A stretch of DNA of 26,513 nucleotides, from contig DASWFO010000254.1 in assembly GCA_036394195.1 (NCBI GenBank), positions 1-26,513 of the forward strand, given 5' to 3'. The notes beneath the pieces are model-generated. The model did not search any database, had not been told where the DNA came from, and worked only from the letters and a program-made list of their open reading frames with translations. A program made the translations under genes and the position numbers. This DNA comes from DATJPD01 sp036394195 (GTDB lineage Bacteria; Pseudomonadota; Alphaproteobacteria; CACIAM-22H2). This document shows positions 6,668 to 16,246 of this stretch, one piece after another (position 1 is the first letter of the stretch; each line of letters opens with the position of its first letter).

Positions 6668-7297
6668 ATGAACATCATCGAAGAATTTGAAAAGGAGCAG
6701 ATCGCCAAGCTGACGGCGCAGCGTTCGGTTCCGGCGTTCGCGCCCGGCGACACGCTCCGCGTCAGCGTCAAGGTCGTCGAGGGCACGCGCGAGCGCGTCC
6801 AGGCGTTCGAGGGCGTGTGCATCGCGCGCAGCAGCTCAGGGCTCAACTCGTCGTTCACGGTGCGCAAGATCTCGTTCGGCGAGGGCGTCGAGCGCGTCTT
6901 CCCGCTGTATTCGCCGCGCATCGCCGCGATCGAGGTGATGCGCCGGGGCGACGTGCGCCGCGCCAAGCTCTATTACCTGCGCGGCCGCACCGGCAAGAAG
7001 GCGCGCATCCTCGAGAAGGCTGGCACGGGTGCTGCCACCGCGTCCGAGATGAGCGAGGCCGAGCTGCTCGACGGCGCGCCGGCCGCGGGGGACGGGACGG
7101 CGGCGCCGGTGCCGCAGTCGGAGAAGGACGCCGCGGCGGGACGGGCCAAGGCCGACGCCAAGGCCGCGAAGAAGGCCGAAGCGAAGGCCGCGAACGAGGC
7201 CGCCAAGGCCGCGAAGGTAGCGGCGAAGGCCGAGAAGAAGGCCGAAAAGCGGGCCGAGAAGAAGGCCGCCAAAGAAAAAGAAGAGGCAAAGGCGTAA
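6668..7297 (+). CDS. rplS: 50S ribosomal protein L19 with long Lys/Ala-rich tail
   Basis: Residues 1-115 are standard L19 (MNIIEEFEKEQIAKL, FAPGDTLRVSVKVVEGTRERVQAFEGVCI, FTVRKISFGEGVERVFPLYSPRIAAIEV, RAKLYYLRGRTGKKARI). After this comes a roughly 90-residue extension that becomes almost purely Lys, Ala and Glu (repeats of the type AKAAKKAEAK), giving 209 residues against the usual 115-130. The extension is probably helical and highly basic, and may contact rRNA or be disordered. AAGGAGA precedes ATG 6668 at good spacing. Last gene of the translation cluster; a repeat element follows its stop. Confidence 0.97.
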   Translation: MNIIEEFEKEQIAKLTAQRSVPAFAPGDTLRVSVKVVEGTRERVQAFEGVCIARSSSGLNSSFTVRKISFGEGVERVFPLYSPRIAAIEVMRRGDVRRAKLYYLRGRTGKKARILEKAGTGAATASEMSEAELLDGAPAAGDGTAAPVPQSEKDAAAGRAKADAKAAKKAEAKAANEAAKAAKVAAKAEKKAEKRAEKKAAKEKEEAKA

Positions 7298-7300
7298 GGA

Positions 7301-7339
7301 AGCTGTCAGCCTTTAGCTGAAGGCTGATCGCTGAAAGCT
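7301..7339. repeat. NNTCAGC heptamer palindromic repeat, copy A
   Basis: A 39-bp imperfect palindrome bounded by AGCT at both ends, starting 4 bp after the rplS stop. Read on the minus strand it contains TTTCAGC, GATCAGC and CTTCAGC in a row. The same heptamer architecture recurs at 21676-21765 and 25557-25643. Confidence 0.7.
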
Positions 7340-7374
7340 CAATAGAGGTACGAGGATCGCTGGAGACTTAAGAA

Positions 7375-8781
<1,407 letters not shown>

Positions 8782-8796
8782 GGATCGGAGGACGCG

Positions 8797-9420
8797 ATGC
8801 AGAAATTCACCACGCTGACCGGTGTTGCGGCCGCGCTGCCGATGCCGAACATCGACACCGACAAGATCATCCCGGCCGAACACCTCAAGACGATCAAGCG
8901 CACCGGCCTCGGCAAGGTGCTGTTCGAGCGCCTGCGCTATACGGACGACGGCAAGGAGCGGCCCGACTTCGTGCTCAACAAGCCGGCCTATCGCAACGCC
9001 AAGATCGTCGTCGCCGGCGACAATTTCGGCTGCGGCTCGTCGCGCGAACACGCGCCGTGGGCACTGCTCGATTTCGGGATCACGTGCGTGATCTCGACGT
9101 CGTTCGCCGACATCTTCTACAACAATTGCTTCAAGAACGGCATCCTGCCGATCAAGCTGCCGAAGGAAGACGTCGACAAGCTGATGGACGACGCCTCGCG
9201 CGGCGCCAACGCGGTGATCTCGATCGACCTCGAGAAGCAGGAGATCCGCGGACCCGACGGCGGCTGCGTGAAGTTCGACATCGATCCGTTCCGCAAGCAC
9301 TGCCTGTTGAACGGCCTCGACGACGTCGGCCTCACCTTGCAGAAGAAGCCGGCGATCGATTCGTTCGAGGCGAAGCAGAAATCCGCCCAGCCCTGGCTGT
9401 ATGCCGGGGCCAAGGCCTAA
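8797..9420 (+). CDS. leuD: 3-isopropylmalate dehydratase small subunit
   Basis: The small (swivelling) subunit that completes the active site of LeuCD. Its 207 residues show PMPNIDTDKIIPAEHLKTIKRTGLG at the N-terminus and GDNFGCGSSREHAPWALLDFGI, the substrate-binding loop of the aconitase swivel domain, followed by SFADIFYNNCFKNGILPI. CGGAGG at 8784-8789 precedes ATG 8797. It follows leuC by 15 bp and surely shares its transcript. Length is normal (about 200). Confidence 0.98.
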   Translation: MQKFTTLTGVAAALPMPNIDTDKIIPAEHLKTIKRTGLGKVLFERLRYTDDGKERPDFVLNKPAYRNAKIVVAGDNFGCGSSREHAPWALLDFGITCVISTSFADIFYNNCFKNGILPIKLPKEDVDKLMDDASRGANAVISIDLEKQEIRGPDGGCVKFDIDPFRKHCLLNGLDDVGLTLQKKPAIDSFEAKQKSAQPWLYAGAKA

Positions 9421-9422
9421 AG

Positions 9423-9530
9423 AACCCCCCCACCCTGACCCTCCCCGCAAGGGGGGAGGGAAGCCGGGGCCGCACTTACCTCATACCCCCTCCCCCTTGA
9501 GGGGGGAGGGATGGGGAGGGGGTGGGCCCG
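9423..9530. repeat. Pair of REP-like C/G-rich palindromes between leuD and leuB
   Basis: Two hairpins with CCCTCCCC/GGGGGGAGGG-type arms, the first with a GCAA loop (about 9440-9461), the second with a TTGA loop (about 9487-9510). The outer sequences CCCCACCCTGACCCTCCCC and GGGAGGGATGGGGAGGGGG are roughly inverted with respect to each other, so the pair forms one larger inverted unit. Hairpins of this composition are frequent in intergenic DNA of alphaproteobacteria. They may stabilise or attenuate the leu transcript. The leuB ribosome site begins just after it. Confidence 0.8.
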
Positions 9531-9548
9531 ACGAGAGGAATGAAAGAC

Positions 9549-10658
9549 ATGCCCGCGAACAGAACCGTGCTCGCCCTGCCGGGCGACGGGATCGGCCCCG
9601 AGGTCTTCAAGCAGGTGACGCGCGTCATCGACTGGTTCGACAAGCGCCGCGCCGTGCGTTTCGACATCAAGACCGAGCTCGTCGGCGGGGCGTCGCTCGA
9701 CAAGCACGGCGAGCCGATCACCGACGCGGTCATGCAGGCGGCGATGACCACCGACGCGGTGCTGTTCGGGTCGGTCGGCGGCCCCAAATGGGACAACCTC
9801 GAATTCCGCAAGAAGCCCGAGCAGGGCCTGCTGCGCCTGCGCAAGGAGATGGGCCTGTTCGCCAACCTCAGGCCGGCGATCGTCTACGACGCGCTGGCTG
9901 ACGCGTCGACCCTGAAGCGCGACGTGGTCGCCGGTCTCGACATCATGATCCTGCGCGAGCTCACCGGCGGCGTCTATTTCGGCGAGCCGCGCGGCGTCAC
10001 GATCCAGCCCGACGGGACCAAGAGGGGCATCGACACCCAGGTTTACACCACGCCGGAGATCGAGCGCATCGTGCGCGTCGCGTTCGAGCTCGCGCGCAAG
10101 CGGCGGAAGAAGGTGACCTCGGTCGAGAAGGCCAACGTCATGCACACCGGCGTGCTGTGGCGCGAGACGGCGGCGCGCGTCGGCGCCGACTACAAGGACG
10201 TCGAGCTCGGCCACATGTACGCCGACAACTGCGCCATGCAGCTGGTGCGCAATCCCAAGCAGTTCGACGTCATCGTCACCGACAACCTGTTCGGCGACCT
10301 GCTGTCGGATCTGGCGTCGATGCTCACCGGCTCGCTCGGCATGCTGCCGTCGGCCTCGCTGGGGTCGCCCGACCCGACCGGGCGCCGCAAGGCGCTCTAC
10401 GAGCCGATCCACGGCTCCGCCCCCGACATCGCCGGCAAGGATCTCGCCAATCCGCTGGCCCAGCTGCTGTCGTTCGCGATGATGCTGCGCTACTCGTTCG
10501 ATCTCGCCGACGACGCCGACCTCGTCGAACAGGCGGCGAAGAACGTGCTCGCCCGCGGTGTGCGCACCGCCGACATCATGCAGCCCGGCATGACCAGGGT
10601 CTCGACCACTGAGATGGGGGCCGAGATCCTGAAGGAGCTCGACAAGCTGGCGGCGTGA
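9549..10658 (+). CDS. leuB: 3-isopropylmalate dehydrogenase
   Basis: Oxidative decarboxylation of 3-isopropylmalate to 2-ketoisocaproate with NAD. Motifs in the 369-residue product: LALPGDGIGPEV, DAVLFGSVGGPKWDN, QGLLRLRKEMGLFANLRPA, ILRELTGGVYFGEPRG, HMYADNCAMQLVRNPKQFDVIVTDNLFGDLLSDLASMLTGSLGMLPSASLG and YEPIHGSAPDIAGKDLANPLA, including the Asp residues that hold Mg and isopropylmalate. I choose ATG 9549 (AGAGGA ends nine bases before it); ATG 9540 sits on top of that ribosome site and GTG 9522 lies in the repeat. The 128-bp gap to leuD is filled by palindromes. Length matches the family. Confidence 0.97.
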   Translation: MPANRTVLALPGDGIGPEVFKQVTRVIDWFDKRRAVRFDIKTELVGGASLDKHGEPITDAVMQAAMTTDAVLFGSVGGPKWDNLEFRKKPEQGLLRLRKEMGLFANLRPAIVYDALADASTLKRDVVAGLDIMILRELTGGVYFGEPRGVTIQPDGTKRGIDTQVYTTPEIERIVRVAFELARKRRKKVTSVEKANVMHTGVLWRETAARVGADYKDVELGHMYADNCAMQLVRNPKQFDVIVTDNLFGDLLSDLASMLTGSLGMLPSASLGSPDPTGRRKALYEPIHGSAPDIAGKDLANPLAQLLSFAMMLRYSFDLADDADLVEQAAKNVLARGVRTADIMQPGMTRVSTTEMGAEILKELDKLAA

Positions 10659-10740
10659 ACCGCGGTCGAAGACCGACCGTCGCGCGGGCGGCAGCTCGCG
10701 CGTTTATCTTACTTCGAGTTGAACACAAGCCGCGTGAGGC

Positions 10741-12357
10741 TCATTGCGGGTGGATCGTGGGAAGGGCGGCCCGGATCGCGTTCACGACAACGGGCGCCTT
10801 GTTATTTCTCAAAATCCTCGTAATCCAGCCTTCAAACTCGACGAGCTTGGTTTTCTTTAGGTGGCCAGCAGCCAACGCCAATAACGCCTTGTTATCATAG
10901 TTTTTCAGCAGAGAAGCCAAGTCTCCCGCCCGTAATGCGGCTTCGATTCGCTCTTTTGCTTGTTGGGCAATTTTTGCCACGTCTAGCGCAGCTGTTTGTC
11001 GGCCGTACTCCCGAGCGATATCGGCAATTGACCCGGCCTCGCTGAGATCGATCTTCTTCAGGAGCCGATCGATCCGTCGCCGAACGTATCGTGCGACGAC
11101 GGCTTCTATGGCCTTTGCGTCCTTGAGTGTCTCGAAAACATCCGACTTCAACGCGTTGAGCCGCGCCTCGAGTTCGGGACCCTGGTAACCCTCGGCGTCG
11201 GCGATGGCTCTGCTCACGGTTGGCAAAAGGCAAACGTTTTCGATCTCAGACACTGGGAGGACGGCGATGCCGAGGCCGTTCAGGTAGGCGATATCATCGG
11301 GCCCATAGTCGTCAGCATCAACGATGCCGGAACACGTCACACGAGTAAGTTCCTTGTTCCGCCTCATGGTAACGACGGAGTGAATTACTTCCTCGCAAGA
11401 TCCTCGCGGAATCACGGTCCAGTCTGGGTAACTACAGCGGTAAATCGCAACATCGAGACTGTTCTCTGTCCCTTCCACGAAGAGGACGGGCCGCCTACTA
11501 CCCAGAATTAGGGTCGCGATTGCCTCGTCGAATCCGGTGTTCTCCGGGACCGGTTCAATGCTCCACCAGGGCGCTGGGTGATACTCACGAATGACATATT
11601 TTTGCGCTGCGCGGGCCGCCGCGAAGTCGAGATCGTGTGTGATAAACACGAATGCGCAATCCTGTCGACACGCCTCCAATTCGTCCCACAGCTTCGCCAT
11701 GATCGAGCGATGGACATGGAGTTCCGGCTCATCAAAAATCAAAACCGACTCCGCTTCGGCGGCGAGTGTCTGTCCAATCATATAGAAAATGGCACGCTCG
11801 CCATCGCTCATATCGGAGGCGCTGTATCGTGCATCCGAACCGGCGACCAACACGGTGATATTGTCTCCAGAAATTTCCAATTGCCGGTGCGGTAGTAACC
11901 GATCCCAAATCCCTACAAGGCGCTCGAATTTGGTCGGCTCCGGTGGCGTATGGTCGCCCGCGCGAGCGCGCTGATGGGTTTTGAGCGCCTTGTTTGACTG
12001 TTCCGCGAAAAGGGCCTGGATAAGGAAATCGAAGTCATTCAGAAGTGCGATGGCTTCTCTGTTTCCCCATCGATTTCCTGGCCGATGCGCGGCCTGTGGG
12101 GCATCCTGAGAAATGCCGGTACGCAACGCGCTCAGTGCCGTTCTCTCACTGATTTTCGGGACGGTGGGATTAAGCATCAATGCGCGATGCGCCGAAATTC
12201 GATGCCCCTTTAGGCCGAGCGCATTCTCTAGGTGGGCGGCGAGCCTCGTCTTCCCGCCGCCGTTCGCACCCACGAAAATTATCGACGAACCCGGTTCAAG
12301 CGTGATTTGAGTCGCCTCTTCAGGCGCAGGCGCTGGAATCGAGAACTGAAAAGGCAT
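10741..12357 (-). CDS. ABC-type ATPase fused to DUF4435 (TOPRIM-like): candidate fused PARIS-type defence protein
   Basis: The 538-residue product is two modules. Residues 1-285 are an OLD/SMC-like ATPase: Walker A GANGGGKT (30-37), signature SDGER (185-189), Walker B VLIFDEPE (205-212) and the H-loop His in FITHD (241). From about 288 follows a DUF4435 domain with VLFVEGTENS (Glu295), GIVDADDYG (Asp347, Asp349) and LPVSEIENVCLLP, the acidic set of a TOPRIM-like metal site, then an alpha-helical C-terminus. In PARIS anti-phage systems AriA is such an ATPase and AriB is a DUF4435 nuclease, and fused versions are known. Base composition is clearly lower in G+C than the neighbours, with rarer codons, suggesting acquisition. 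It sits alone between leuB and the permease unit. The family call is firm; the defence role is inferred. Confidence 0.8.
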   Translation of the reverse strand: MPFQFSIPAPAPEEATQITLEPGSSIIFVGANGGGKTRLAAHLENALGLKGHRISAHRALMLNPTVPKISERTALSALRTGISQDAPQAAHRPGNRWGNREAIALLNDFDFLIQALFAEQSNKALKTHQRARAGDHTPPEPTKFERLVGIWDRLLPHRQLEISGDNITVLVAGSDARYSASDMSDGERAIFYMIGQTLAAEAESVLIFDEPELHVHRSIMAKLWDELEACRQDCAFVFITHDLDFAAARAAQKYVIREYHPAPWWSIEPVPENTGFDEAIATLILGSRRPVLFVEGTENSLDVAIYRCSYPDWTVIPRGSCEEVIHSVVTMRRNKELTRVTCSGIVDADDYGPDDIAYLNGLGIAVLPVSEIENVCLLPTVSRAIADAEGYQGPELEARLNALKSDVFETLKDAKAIEAVVARYVRRRIDRLLKKIDLSEAGSIADIAREYGRQTAALDVAKIAQQAKERIEAALRAGDLASLLKNYDNKALLALAAGHLKKTKLVEFEGWITRILRNNKAPVVVNAIRAALPTIHPQ

Positions 12358-12616
12358 CCGATCGCTCTCAAGATCAACAGTTAAAGAGCCGCCCTGAGCG
12401 GAACAGCGGAGGCGGTCGGCCGAATTCCGGCCACGCAGGTCAGTGGGCCGCCATTTTGCCTCACTGGCTAGAAGCGCAGGCTTGTAGCCGCTTGCTCGGG
12501 AATCTGGAACGATTCTCTCGAAAAGACGAGTCTTTCGTCGTCATCTTGGCTCAGTTCAATACTGATAAACCTGCCAGCATGAACGCCACTGCAATTGTAG
12601 CGATCAGGCGAAGGCA

Positions 12617-14158
12617 CTACGCCATCTTTGGCTGTCCGTGCCGTCCCGCGATGACGCAGATTACCGCCATCAGAAGATAGCCCAGCGCCACCATCGGTGA
12701 GACACCGAGCCCCAGCCGGTCGCCGTGGATGAAGCCGAAATAGGCGAGGATTGCCGCCGCGGTGGCGTAAAACGTCGCCTGCTTGAAATCGCGGTCGATG
12801 ATGAAGGCGGCGATGGCACCCAGCATCATGCCGGCCAGCACGGCGCCGCCGCCGAGCAGCTCCAGGCCGCGATAGACGACACCCGTGCCGGCGAGCTTGT
12901 CGAAGCCGACTTGCGCGGCCGAGGTTCCGGCGGCGGTCAAGGCCCCGTCGATCTGGGTCTGCGCCCACGCCGCGATGTTGGGGATGATCGCCAGGATCAC
13001 GGCCGGTGCATGCTTTGCGGGTGTGACCTGGAATGCCTGGGCGCCGATGACGAGGCCGATATAGAGCAGGATCGGCAGGATCGCGACCAGCGGGATCACC
13101 GCGAGCAGCAGCGCCGTCAGGCCGAGAAAGCAGATCGCGGCGATGCACAGCCCGGTCGCCAGCGAATAGCCGATGCGGCCGCCCACGGCTTTCCATCCGG
13201 GATGGCCGATATAGACCGCCGGCGGAAACGGGCTGCCGAGAAACGCGCCGACCACGGCGCCGATGCCGTCGGCGAGGAGGATGTGGCGCAGGTCGTAATT
13301 GTCGCCCGCGGCGGCGGCGCTTTCGACGTTGTTCATGCCCTCGGTGAAATTGTAGATGCCGAGCGGAACGGCGGTGATCAGCAGCGGCCCGATGTCCGAC
13401 AAGGCCGCGAACACGTCGGCGGTCGGCGTCGGCAGGCGCAGGCCGAACTGCGCCAGCGCCTGCCCGACCGCCGTCGGCTGCATGTAGCCGCTGATGCCGA
13501 GGAGCGACACGACCCACGCGATGACGGTGCCGACGAGGGCGGCCGCGAGGCCGCCGGGAATCCCCCACGGCAGCCGGATGTTGGCGGTCCAGCTGACCAG
13601 GATGATGGCCAGCGACACGAACGCGATCCACGGCACCTCGAAGCTCTGGAAGGCCGGCCGCATGGAGATGAAGGCAATCGAGATTCCAGCCAGGGTGCCG
13701 AGCATCGCCGCGCGCGGCGTGTATTTGCGGATGGTCGGCCCGACGAACGCGCCCAAGAGGACGATGACGCCGATGACCAGGCACCAGGCGAGCCCGGCGC
13801 GCCAGGCCAGGATCGGGTCCTTCGTCTTCAGCGCCACCGGCAGCATGATCAGGAACACGACGATGAACATGTGCGGCACGCTCGGCCCATAGGGCATCGC
13901 CGTGACGTCGGCGCGCTTCTCCTGCTGGGCGAGGCGGTAGGCGAGATACGCGTAGTAGAGGTTGCCGATGGGAAGCGCGATGCCGAGCGCTGGCAGGATC
14001 CGGCCGAACACGAGATCGCCGGGCAGCTGCACGACGCCGAGGCAGAGCCCGGAGAGGACGATCACATTGAGAACGACGTTGGTGAACAGGCCGAAGAAGC
14101 CGTTCCAGTCGCCGGCGACCCACAGCCGGACCCGATATCCGCTCGCGTGTGCTGTCAT
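12617..14158 (-). CDS. Nucleobase/xanthine-uracil-type permease (NCS2/AzgA-like)
   Basis: A 513-residue integral membrane protein with about 12-13 hydrophobic segments. Visible are VTAMPYGPSVPHMFIVVFLIMLP (with TAMPYG, cf. family helix 3), an Asn/Glu-bearing NFTEGMNNVESAAAAGDNYDLRHILLADGIGAVVGAFLGSPFPP region corresponding to the conserved substrate loop of NCS2/AZG transporters, and a typical GxxPLVAILPILLYIGLVIG helix. GGGGGG four bases before ATG 14158 is the ribosome site. It follows the biuret-hydrolase-like gene by 34 bp on the same strand, so it probably imports that enzyme's substrate or a precursor (ureide, biuret, purine or pyrimidine derivative). Substrate specificity is not readable from sequence. 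Confidence 0.82.
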   Translation of the reverse strand: MTAHASGYRVRLWVAGDWNGFFGLFTNVVLNVIVLSGLCLGVVQLPGDLVFGRILPALGIALPIGNLYYAYLAYRLAQQEKRADVTAMPYGPSVPHMFIVVFLIMLPVALKTKDPILAWRAGLAWCLVIGVIVLLGAFVGPTIRKYTPRAAMLGTLAGISIAFISMRPAFQSFEVPWIAFVSLAIILVSWTANIRLPWGIPGGLAAALVGTVIAWVVSLLGISGYMQPTAVGQALAQFGLRLPTPTADVFAALSDIGPLLITAVPLGIYNFTEGMNNVESAAAAGDNYDLRHILLADGIGAVVGAFLGSPFPPAVYIGHPGWKAVGGRIGYSLATGLCIAAICFLGLTALLLAVIPLVAILPILLYIGLVIGAQAFQVTPAKHAPAVILAIIPNIAAWAQTQIDGALTAAGTSAAQVGFDKLAGTGVVYRGLELLGGGAVLAGMMLGAIAAFIIDRDFKQATFYATAAAILAYFGFIHGDRLGLGVSPMVALGYLLMAVICVIAGRHGQPKMA

Positions 14159-14192
14159 GTTGCCCCCCTTTGCGTGATCGTTCGATCGGCCG

Positions 14193-14873
14193 CTAGCGCC
14201 GCTCCTTGCGGCCCAGGGCCGCGATGAAATCCTTGGATCGGCCGACCCACCCGAAAATGCCGCCTTGCGCCTTGATCATCGCCAGGCCGGCCTGCTGGAA
14301 TTCCGGGAAGTAAGAGCCGACACAGTCTTCCAGCACGAGGCAGTCGTAGCCGCGGTCATTGGCCTCACGCACCGTCGTGTTCACGCACACCTCGGTGGTG
14401 ACGCCGCACACGACGAGCTGGCGTACACCGCGGCTCTTGAGGATCGCGTCGAGGTCGGTGGCGTAGAAGGCACCCTTGCCCGGCTTGTCGATGACCGGCT
14501 CGCCCGGTGCCGGCTTGAGCTCGTCGATGATGTCGTGGCCGTATTCGCCGCGCACGAGAATGCGGCCCATCGGGCCCTTGTCGCCGATGCCGGCCTTGAG
14601 CCGTCCGCGTGTCTTCTTGGCCGGCGGCAGATCGGAGAGGTCGGGGCGATGGCCCTCGCGGGTATGGATGATCGGCAGACGGGCTTGACGGCAGGCTGCC
14701 AGCACACGCCTGGTCGGCGGGATCGCCTTGCGGAGCAGCGACACGTCGTTGCCGAGCGCCTCGCCGAAGCCGCCGGGATCGACGAAATCGCGCTGCATGT
14801 CGATGATCACGAGTGCCGTCGTGCGCGCGTCGAACGCGAACTCATAAGGCTCGGCTTTGGCGACGAGCGCCAT
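14193..14873 (-). CDS. Biuret-hydrolase-like cysteine amidohydrolase
   Basis: A 226-residue isochorismatase-fold enzyme with an intact Asp-Lys-Cys triad: Asp25 (LVIIDMQRDF), Lys130 (VIDKPGKGAF) and Cys163 (GVTTEVCVNTTVREANDRGYDCLVLEDC). The stretches HTREGHRPDLSDLP, GIGDKGPMGRILVRGE and DIIDELKP recall biuret amidohydrolase BiuH, which splits biuret to allophanate and ammonia. N-carbamoyl or ureidoacrylate hydrolases are the near alternatives. ATG 14873 (GGGGGGATC before it) is preferred over GTG 14906. First gene of a minus-strand pair with the permease; divergent from the AhpD-like gene. No allophanate hydrolase is in the window, so if biuret is the substrate the next step is encoded elsewhere. 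Confidence 0.82.
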   Translation of the reverse strand: MALVAKAEPYEFAFDARTTALVIIDMQRDFVDPGGFGEALGNDVSLLRKAIPPTRRVLAACRQARLPIIHTREGHRPDLSDLPPAKKTRGRLKAGIGDKGPMGRILVRGEYGHDIIDELKPAPGEPVIDKPGKGAFYATDLDAILKSRGVRQLVVCGVTTEVCVNTTVREANDRGYDCLVLEDCVGSYFPEFQQAGLAMIKAQGGIFGWVGRSKDFIAALGRKERR

Positions 14874-15053
14874 GATCCCCCCGCTTGTGGCCGGCGCCGT
14901 GCTCACGCCCCGCCGGCAGTGTCGTCCACCCCGGACACGAGATCAATCGATGCAATATAGGTGCCGACCGTGTGCAAGGCAGATCCGCGTCCGGCGGGGT
15001 TTTGCCGTCGCTGATTTTGCGCCACAGTCCGGCGAAACCCAGGAGGCTGTTAC

Positions 15054-15500
15054 ATGAAGCAACGGCTCGATTACGCGGCGATTTCGCCTGAGGGGTACAA
15101 GACGCTTGGCGGGGTTCACCGGTTCATCGCCAAATGCGGGCTCGAGGAGTCGCTGATCAACCTCGTCTATCTGCGGGTGTCCCAGATCAATGGCTGCGCC
15201 TATTGCGTCGATCTGCATACGCGGGACGCGATCAAGGCGGGCGAAAGCCAGCGTCGTCTCCACAACGTGGTGACGTGGCGCGAGGCGCCGTTCTTCAGCG
15301 ACCGCGAACGCGCCGCCCTGGCCTGGGCGGAGTCGCTGACCCACGTCGCCAGGACGGGCGCGCCGGATGAGGATTACGAAGTGGTGCGTCGCGCGTTCTC
15401 GGAGAAGGAGGTCGTCGACCTCACCTACGCGATCGGCTTGATGAACGCCCTGAACCGGCTCGCCATCGGCATGCGCAAGGGGCCGCCGGTCGAAGCCTGA
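15054..15500 (+). CDS. AhpD-like carboxymuconolactone decarboxylase-family protein
   Basis: A 148-residue alkylhydroperoxidase-like protein with the redox CxxC pair Cys48 and Cys51 and the downstream His55 (INGCAYCVDLHTRDA), as in AhpD, which acts as a disulfide reductase with weak peroxidase activity. RLDYAAISPEGYKTLGGVHRFI and ERAALAWAESLTHVA are family signatures for small hexameric CMD proteins. AGGAGG lies 8 bp before ATG 15054. It is divergent from the amidohydrolase gene, and its stop is 7 bp from the stop of the convergent methyltransferase. The physiological partner is unknown. Confidence 0.93.
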   Translation: MKQRLDYAAISPEGYKTLGGVHRFIAKCGLEESLINLVYLRVSQINGCAYCVDLHTRDAIKAGESQRRLHNVVTWREAPFFSDRERAALAWAESLTHVARTGAPDEDYEVVRRAFSEKEVVDLTYAIGLMNALNRLAIGMRKGPPVEA

Positions 15501-15507
15501 GCTTCGC

Positions 15508-16110
15508 TCAGGCGGGCTCGACGGCCTTCCGGTAGGCGAACACCGACGCCGGCGGCACGTTGAGGAACGCCATTCCGCAACGCCGGCCGCGCAGCCCGTG
15601 CTTGTCTTCCGGGATCGGCGACACCAGCGAGTAGGTGTACTGCAGCATCTTGCCGCCGGGCTTCAGAATGCTGAACCAGGAACGGATCAGCCGGCGTTGC
15701 GCGTCGACCGGCAAGGTGATCATCGGTATTCCCGAGACGACCGTCGACACTTTGCCGTGCCAGCGGCTGGGGACGATCTCCGACAGCCGGCCGGCGTCGC
15801 CATGGATGACCTGCACATGCGGCAGCTGCTTGCGCAAATAGGTGCACATGTCGGAGTCGATCTCGATCACGAACAGCCGCTCCGGCGGGATGCCTCTGGC
15901 GATCAATCCCTTGGTGATCGAGCCGGTGCCGGCCCCGACCTCGATCACCGCGTCCTCGGCCCCGATGTCCACGTTCCGTGCGACGACCCGTGCCAGCGCC
16001 GGCGACGACGGCAGCAGCGCGCCCACCTTCAGCGGATTGGCGATCCAGCGGCGGAAGAACAGCAACTCTTCCGGCTGTTCGCTATCGTCGATGGCGCTGC
16101 GAGGTTTCAT
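15508..16110 (-). CDS. PmtA-like SAM-dependent phospholipid N-methyltransferase
   Basis: From ATG 16110 the product has 200 residues. It shows LFFRRWIANPLKVGALLPSSPALAR, the N-terminal motif typical of PmtA and relatives that methylate phosphatidylethanolamine to phosphatidylcholine. Then come the SAM-binding motif I VIEVGAGTGSITKGL (near residue 55), the acidic strand end FVIEIDSDM, VIHGDAGRL, and a GIPMITLP motif in place of NPPY-like sequences. The frame remains open to 16302 but the extra residues look non-coding. CAGGGG lies 12 bases before the ATG. Convergent with the AhpD-like gene and divergent from asd. An rRNA adenine dimethylase relative is the alternative, less likely given the N-terminus. 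Confidence 0.8.
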   Translation of the reverse strand: MKPRSAIDDSEQPEELLFFRRWIANPLKVGALLPSSPALARVVARNVDIGAEDAVIEVGAGTGSITKGLIARGIPPERLFVIEIDSDMCTYLRKQLPHVQVIHGDAGRLSEIVPSRWHGKVSTVVSGIPMITLPVDAQRRLIRSWFSILKPGGKMLQYTYSLVSPIPEDKHGLRGRRCGMAFLNVPPASVFAYRKAVEPA

Positions 16111-16246
16111 GATGGCCGAGACCCCTGAGTTCGTTGGGTGATTGTTCGATGAGACGGGCAGGTTTTGAGGCGGCGAACTATAGCGTAGCAGGCGCTCGGT
16201 TTGACATGAAAATAACAAATAACCGTCGGCCGGGAAATTTAGTTCC

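Noticed and set aside
12358..12616. Attachment site, transposon end or terminator beside the ATPase-DUF4435 gene
   Set aside because: Only a weak CGAAAAGAC/GTCTTTCG hairpin near 12519-12537 was seen. No direct repeat shared with 10659-10740, no tRNA and no integrase were found, so the mode of insertion is not shown.
16183..16240. TTGACA at 16201 as a -35 element for asd
   Set aside because: No -10-like hexamer lies 16-18 bp downstream, so a promoter is not called.
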